A DNA stretch of 17,391 bases from CAVVYA01 sp964577835 (GTDB lineage: Bacteria; Pseudomonadota; Alphaproteobacteria; SMXQ01), in NCBI GenBank assembly GCA_964577835.1, contig CAZOBN010000066.1:1-17391 (forward strand), given 5' to 3'. The notes below the pieces were generated by a model, which did not search any database, was not told the origin of the DNA, and saw only the letters and a list, made by a program, of their open reading frames with translations. A program made the translations under genes and the position numbers. Positions within the stretch are counted from its first letter, which is position 1; the number at the start of each line of letters is the position of its first letter. Positions 12,998 through 17,391 of the stretch are shown in pieces.

Positions 12998-15163
12998 TCA
13001 AGACGCCCGCCGCACCACCTGCTCGAGCCAGGCGATCAGCGCCGCGACCGGCGCCGGATCGTCGTAGAGCACGGCGCTCCGCTCGGCGATCCGTGCCGTC
13101 ACGCTAGCCCGCCATGCCGACTCATGGCCGAGCCGAGCCGCGATGGCCACGTAATCGGCTCGGTCGCGCGCGATGAGCTCCGGCAAGCCGAGGCGCGTCA
13201 GGATGGCCGCCGTATGGCGCACCCGCATCATCGCGCCGGGCAACGTCACCACCGGGCGGTCGAAGGCGAGGGCCTCGAGGGTCGAGTTGTTGCCGGACCA
13301 GGCGAAGGAATCGAGGATCACGTCGACCTCGCGGTTGAGGGCGTAAAAATCCTGCTGGGTCAGGGCCGGGACGCAATGAAGACGGCGCTCGTCAGCACCC
13401 GCGCGAGCGAACGCCGCGGCCATGCGCTGGCGAAAGAAATCGGTCACCGCCGGCTCGGGGTGGGAGATGAACAGAAAGTCCGCGTCGGGCACCGCGTTGG
13501 CTATCTCGGCGAACACGCCATCGTCCCGCGGCAGCAGCTTATAAAGGCTCTGGCTGCACAGGTAGAGCACCCGGCCCGCGTACCTGAGTTTCTCCACGAG
13601 CGCCGGCGCCGTGCCATGGCCGGCCACCGGACGCGGATAGGCGGAGGCCAGATTGGGCAAGCGCACGAGGCGTTCGGTGTAGTGCGACTCGGCGTCCGCG
13701 GGCTCCATGAGGTCGCTCGACAGGAAATAGTCCATGGCAGCCAGCCCGGAGGTGACCGGGTGGCCGCCGCCATTGGCCTGCACGGGCGCCAGCCGCAGCG
13801 CCGACGGAATCTGCGCCTTCGCTTCCATGCCCAGGTCGGGCCATATCAGCACGTCGAGCTCGGCGCCGGCGATCGTCTCCACCAGGGCCGCCTGGCTCAG
13901 GCGCGCGCAGTCGTAGTAGCGGCTGTCCTGCTTCAGGCGCCCGGTGGTCGCATCGCTCACCGCGCCGAGATGGAACAGCGAAACCTCGAACCGCTCGCGC
14001 GGCAGTCCGGTCATCCAGGCGCCGTGGGTCTTGGCGATGCTATGATTGCGCAGAAAGGCGCTGCAGAAGCCGACCCGGATCCTGTCTCCAGGCGCCAGCG
14101 CCCGCGGCGCCAGGGGCTTGGCGAAGCGCGGAAAGGCGGTCTCCGCGATGCGGGTGATCAGCGCTCCGTAACGACGCTGCAGATCGCGGTCGTTCTCGCC
14201 CTGATAGTGCAGATAGAAATTCGTGCGCGAGGCGACCGCCGCGATCATCGCCGCATGGTCGGTGGCAACCCAGCGCGACAGGTCTCCTTCCAACGACGCC
14301 AGATCGGCGGCGAAGCCGCGCCGCGTCGCCGCGATTTCCCCTTCGTCGCGGTAGAGAATCGGCAGCGCCACGAGCAGACTCCAGCGCGCCCACCAATGGC
14401 GCGGATTGCGTTTGGCGACCTGGGCGAAGGCCGCGCGGGCCTCGGTTATCCGATTGAGCCCGTGATAAGCGGTGCCGATGCCGGCGAGCGCGCCCTGGTA
14501 ATCGGGCTGTGCGGCGAGCGCGGCGTGGAACTGCGTCACCGCTTCGCCGAAGCGCTTGGACTGCGATAGCACGATGCCGAGATTGCAATGGGCTTCCGCG
14601 TGATCGCTCGCCAGAACGAGCGCGGCGTGCAGGATCGCCTCCGCCTCGGCATAGCGTCCTTGCGCGAGCAGCACGACGCCCAGGCTGTTGTGCAGGGTGG
14701 CATTGGCGGGCGACTGGACGAGGGCGGCGCGCAGGTGGCTCTCGGCCTCGGCGAAGGCGCCGCGCCGCAGGTGCACCCCCGCGAGGTTGCTGCGCACGTC
14801 CGTGCGTTCGGGCGCCAGCGCTACGGCCTTGCCCAGGGTGTCGAGCGCGAGATCCAGCTTGCCCTGCTTGTAGAACAAGGCGCCGAGCCCGGCGAGCGCG
14901 GCGACCTCGGCCGCATCGGCCTGCAGGGCGCGCACGAAGCAGCTTTGCGCCTCTTCGTCCTTGTCGAGACGCGCCGCCGCCCGGCCGAGCGCGCTGAGCA
15001 GGCCGGGCGGTGCGGCGGCCCCATGCGCTGCCCGTTTCAACAGCGCATAGGCTTCCCGCTGCTCGCCCTTTTCGCCGGCGATCAGCCCCAATCGATACAA
15101 CGCTTCCTGATTGCCGGGCTCGCGCGCCAGGGTGGCGCGACAGCGCTCTTCGATATCGGTCAT
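12998..15163 (-). CDS. TPR protein with O-GlcNAc-transferase-like (GT41/SPINDLY) domain
   Basis: 721-residue protein. About seven TPR repeats of 34 residues occupy 19-256. After a linker, a GT41 glycosyltransferase domain spans about 358-715: RIRVGFCSAFLRNHSIAKTHG (361-381, with His374 at the position of the OGT His in the N-lobe), DVLIWPDLGM, LAPVQANGGGHPVTSGLAAMDYFL (458-481), HYTERLVRLPN (494-504), CSQSLYKLLP (Lys542 at the UDP-contact lysine) and DVILDSFAWSGNNSTLEALAFDRPVVTLPG (614-643). The acceptor is unknown; bacterial relatives modify proteins such as flagellins or act on surface glycans. There is no signal peptide, so it is cytoplasmic. The start at 15163 lacks a clear ribosome-binding site. 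Divergent from Ku with a 164-base gap; single-gene unit. Confidence 0.88.
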   Translation of the reverse strand: MTDIEERCRATLAREPGNQEALYRLGLIAGEKGEQREAYALLKRAAHGAAAPPGLLSALGRAAARLDKDEEAQSCFVRALQADAAEVAALAGLGALFYKQGKLDLALDTLGKAVALAPERTDVRSNLAGVHLRRGAFAEAESHLRAALVQSPANATLHNSLGVVLLAQGRYAEAEAILHAALVLASDHAEAHCNLGIVLSQSKRFGEAVTQFHAALAAQPDYQGALAGIGTAYHGLNRITEARAAFAQVAKRNPRHWWARWSLLVALPILYRDEGEIAATRRGFAADLASLEGDLSRWVATDHAAMIAAVASRTNFYLHYQGENDRDLQRRYGALITRIAETAFPRFAKPLAPRALAPGDRIRVGFCSAFLRNHSIAKTHGAWMTGLPRERFEVSLFHLGAVSDATTGRLKQDSRYYDCARLSQAALVETIAGAELDVLIWPDLGMEAKAQIPSALRLAPVQANGGGHPVTSGLAAMDYFLSSDLMEPADAESHYTERLVRLPNLASAYPRPVAGHGTAPALVEKLRYAGRVLYLCSQSLYKLLPRDDGVFAEIANAVPDADFLFISHPEPAVTDFFRQRMAAAFARAGADERRLHCVPALTQQDFYALNREVDVILDSFAWSGNNSTLEALAFDRPVVTLPGAMMRVRHTAAILTRLGLPELIARDRADYVAIAARLGHESAWRASVTARIAERSAVLYDDPAPVAALIAWLEQVVRRAS

Positions 15164-15299
15164 GCCAGAGGGTCACTCATGCTGCCTGCGGTTTTTAGCG
15201 GGACGCGGCGCCTTCGTCACCTTTCCTGTTTTGTTCTCGCGAGGAACTACCATCGTGCCGCCTCGCCATGGAACAGCCAAGACGCCCGGTACGTTTAGA

Positions 15300-15320
15300 C
15301 TCGCAAACGGAAATTGCGAG
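15300..15320 (+). promoter_or_regulatory. Inverted repeat overlapping the Ku ribosome-binding site
   Basis: CTCGCAA-ACGGAAA-TTGCGAG: seven perfect pairs with a seven-base spacer. The 3' arm ends in GAG, which is part of the GAGGAAAA Shine-Dalgarno sequence (15318-15325) before the ATG at 15328. It could be a repressor operator or an mRNA hairpin that limits Ku translation. Confidence 0.5.
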
Positions 15321-15327
15321 GAAAATC

Positions 15328-16209
15328 ATGGCTGCCCGTCCCACCTGGCGAGGCCATCTGCGTCTCGCCCTCGTCGCCTGCCCGATCCGGCTCACGCCGG
15401 CCATCACCGGCGCGGACAAGATCCGCTTCAACAAGCTCAACCGCGAGACCAGCAACCGCCTGCGCATGCAGATGGTCGATTCGGAAACCGGCGATGTCGT
15501 GCCCAACGACGAAACCGTCATGGGCTACGAATTCGAAAAGGGCCGCTACGTCACCGTCGAGAAGAACGAGATCGATAGCCTGAAAATCGAGAGTTCGGAA
15601 ATTATCGCCATCGAGCGCGTGGTGCCGGCCGACAAGGTCGATCCGCTCTATTGGGACACGCCTTATATCGTCGAGCCTGACGGCAAGACGGGCCTCGATA
15701 TTTTCGCCACGATCCGCGAGGCCCTGAAGGTCAAGGAGGCGGTCGGCATCGGGCGCGCCGTCATGTCGCGCCGCGAGCGTCCCGTGCTGGTGCAGCCGCG
15801 CGGCAAAGGCATGATGATCACAACCCTGCGCGATCCCGAGGAGGTGCGCCAGCCAGAGGAATTCTTCGACGACATCGCCGACGTCAAGGTCGACAAGCAG
15901 AACCTGCAGATGGCCGAGATGCTGATCGAGAAGATGGAAGGGCCGTTCGACCTGTCGATGTTCGAGGACCGCTACCAGAGCGCGCTGGAAAACCTGGTCG
16001 AGGCCAAGATGAAGGGTCAGAAGCCGGTGGTCGCGAAAGAACCCGAACGTCCGACCAACGTGGTCAATCTGTTCGACGCGCTCAAGGCCAGCCTGGAAGG
16101 CGCCGGCGCGGCCGAGGGTGGCAAGGCGCGTGCCCCCGGCAAGACCGGCCGCAAGACCGAATCGTCGGGCAAGACTGCCGTGAAGCCCAAGCGCCGCAAG
16201 CGGGCTTAA
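15328..16209 (+). CDS. ku: Ku DNA-end-binding protein of bacterial NHEJ
   Basis: 293-residue bacterial Ku, a homodimeric ring that binds double-strand DNA ends and recruits the ligase LigD. The N terminus ARPTWRGHLRLALVACPIRLTPA, the segment RMQMVDSETGDVVPNDETVMGYEFEKGRYVTVEKNEIDSLK, then SRRERPVLVQPRGKGMMITTLR and the ring-closing DRYQSALENLVEAKMKGQ are all characteristic. The C-terminal 40 residues are Lys/Arg-rich (ending KPKRRKRA), like the DNA-threading tail of other bacterial Ku proteins. The ATG at 15328 is preferred to an in-frame ATG 20 codons earlier because it has GAGGAAAA upstream and begins at the family's usual point. No ligD is in the window. A BRCT-containing gene follows after 29 bases. 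Confidence 0.96.
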   Translation: MAARPTWRGHLRLALVACPIRLTPAITGADKIRFNKLNRETSNRLRMQMVDSETGDVVPNDETVMGYEFEKGRYVTVEKNEIDSLKIESSEIIAIERVVPADKVDPLYWDTPYIVEPDGKTGLDIFATIREALKVKEAVGIGRAVMSRRERPVLVQPRGKGMMITTLRDPEEVRQPEEFFDDIADVKVDKQNLQMAEMLIEKMEGPFDLSMFEDRYQSALENLVEAKMKGQKPVVAKEPERPTNVVNLFDALKASLEGAGAAEGGKARAPGKTGRKTESSGKTAVKPKRRKRA

Positions 16210-16238
16210 CGCCCCGCCGTGCCTGGACGCGCGACCTC

Positions 16239-17342
16239 ATGAACCTCGCCGTGGATTTTCCTCGAGACCTCCGCGATGCCAGGATCGTCTTGATCGGACG
16301 GCTCGGCCGGGTGCCGCGCCGTCGTCTCGCTGGCGCCTTGCAGGAGCGCAATGCCACGGTCACCCGGCGCATCACGGGGCAGAGCGATGTGGTGGTGGTC
16401 GGCCACGGCGCGGTGACGTTGGTGCGGTCCGGCAAGCTTGCCGAGAGTCTGGCGCAAGCCGACAACCGAAGACTGCCGCTGCTCAGCGAGCATGGCATGC
16501 TGCGCCGGCTGGGTTTGCTGCCGGCGATCGCGCCCGAGCCGCGCAGCCACAGTCTGCGCGAGCTGGCGAGCTGGGCGGCGCTCAATCCGGCGACGGCGCG
16601 TCTGCTCGCCCTGTTCGACATCATCGAAGACGTCGATGGGCGCTACAGCTTCCGCGATCTCAAGGCGGCGCGTGACTTTGCCCGCCGGCTCGACCATCGC
16701 GAGGATCTTCCCGCCGCGCTGGAAGCCGCGCTGGATGTTCGGCGACGCCACGGGTTTCGCCGGCATCTCGCCGAAACGCCGCTGACCGGCACGGCCGACG
16801 AGCAGATCGCCTTGGATCTCGGCGACGATGCCGAAAGCTTCGACGCTGTCTGGGAGCGCGCGCTCGACGCGGAAACGAGTCACGACTACGCCGCCGCCGA
16901 GGACGCCTACCGCCGCTGCGTCGCCATGCGGCCGCGCGATGCGGTCTGTCTGTTTCACCTGGCAGACGTGGCCGCCGAGCTCGATCGGCGCGACGAGGCC
17001 CGCCTATTCCTTCATCGTGCACTGGCGGTCAGGCCCGACTTCGCCGAGGCCTGGTTCAATCTGTCGCTGCTCGAAACCGGCGCGGCGGTGACGAGCTGCC
17101 TGGAGCGCGCGGTGGCGGCGGACCCGGCCTGCATCGAAGCGGTTCATGATCTGGCGCTCGGCCATATGAAGGAAAGCACCTACGACAAGGCGCTGCCTTT
17201 GTGGGAGCGCTATCTCGCCCTGGCTCCCGGCTCGCCATCGCCGTGCGCCGACAAGCAGGCCGTCGAGCGCGCCAAGCGGGCGCTGATGCTCTGCCGCATG
17301 GCGCGGCTGCGGCCCAAGGCCAACGGCATACCCAGACGCTAG
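16239..17342 (+). CDS. BRCT + MerR-like HTH + TPR protein adjacent to Ku
   Basis: 367-residue protein of three parts. Residues about 11-94 fit a BRCT domain: the first strand ARIVLIGRLG, basic helix VPRRRLAGALQERNATVTRRIT, strand DVVVVGHGA, and closing PLLSEHGMLRRLGLL. Residues about 104-170 fit a MerR-type winged helix (HSLRELASWAALNPATARLLALFDIIEDVDGRYSFRDLKAARDFARRL) but lack an obvious effector-binding or metal-binding segment. Residues about 201-334 hold three or four TPR repeats. BRCT domains bind phosphoproteins or DNA ends in repair proteins, MerR domains bind DNA and TPRs bind proteins. It starts 29 bases after the Ku stop and is probably co-transcribed, suggesting a link to end joining. 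The ribosome-binding site is weak. Function is not established. Confidence 0.85.
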   Translation: MNLAVDFPRDLRDARIVLIGRLGRVPRRRLAGALQERNATVTRRITGQSDVVVVGHGAVTLVRSGKLAESLAQADNRRLPLLSEHGMLRRLGLLPAIAPEPRSHSLRELASWAALNPATARLLALFDIIEDVDGRYSFRDLKAARDFARRLDHREDLPAALEAALDVRRRHGFRRHLAETPLTGTADEQIALDLGDDAESFDAVWERALDAETSHDYAAAEDAYRRCVAMRPRDAVCLFHLADVAAELDRRDEARLFLHRALAVRPDFAEAWFNLSLLETGAAVTSCLERAVAADPACIEAVHDLALGHMKESTYDKALPLWERYLALAPGSPSPCADKQAVERAKRALMLCRMARLRPKANGIPRR

Positions 17343-17391
17343 TGTAGCGATTCTAACGCTTGTTTTGCACGGGCGACCTTTTGAAAGATTT

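Noticed and set aside
15233..15247. GTTC-N7-GAAC between the GT41 gene and ku, resembling a LexA box
   Set aside because: The alphaproteobacterial SOS box is a direct repeat GTTC-N7-GTTC; here the second half is inverted. It is more simply an imperfect palindrome around CTCGCGAG.

Overview
The window is GC-rich chromosomal DNA of an alphaproteobacterium. The evidence is an Azospirillum/Rhodospirillales-like GltD, the kpsF-lptC-lptA-lptB-rpoN-hpf-ptsN block, a compact RNase D, a DUF1150 gene beside a small heat-shock protein, and a Ku gene. Genus and order cannot be fixed by eye. No insertion sequence, phage gene, integrase or CRISPR array is visible, so this is ordinary core chromosome with a more accessory right end (about 12.5-17.4 kb).

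Layout: (1) 1-2266, minus strand: glutamate synthase, in the order gltD, a small exported DUF2059 protein, then gltB (cut by the window edge). (2) 2267-2583: divergent intergenic region with a striking 29-base inverted repeat. (3) 2584-3411: uppP, undecaprenyl-pyrophosphate phosphatase; convergent to it an NDUFA9-like NAD(P)-binding protein (minus). (4) 4657-4743: tRNA-Leu(CAG), followed by RNase D. (5) 5650-11691, plus strand: a tight run for LPS/Kdo biosynthesis and transport (kpsF, lptC, lptA, lptB), then sigma-54 (rpoN), a short and divergent hibernation factor (hpf), and ptsN (EIIA-Ntr). (6) 11781-12544, minus: Hsp20 followed by a DUF1150 protein, with an RpoH-like promoter and a leader RNA that looks like a ROSE-type thermometer. 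(7) 12998-15163, minus: TPR protein with an O-GlcNAc-transferase-like (GT41) domain. (8) 15328-17342, plus: the Ku DNA-end-binding protein and, 29 bases on, a BRCT + MerR-like HTH + TPR protein.

How the parts fit: sections 3 and 5 serve the cell envelope (lipid-carrier recycling, Kdo synthesis, LPS bridge) and nitrogen/PTS signalling (RpoN, PtsN). Glutamate synthase belongs to the same nitrogen theme. Sections 6-8 are stress functions: heat-shock chaperone and non-homologous end joining.

The most interesting items are the putative ROSE thermometer before hsp20, the BRCT-MerR-TPR protein paired with Ku, an inverted repeat overlapping the Ku ribosome-binding site, the truncated and helix-broken hpf, and the unexplained palindrome between gltD and uppP. 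All function calls come from reading the sequence against known family features; no search was run.
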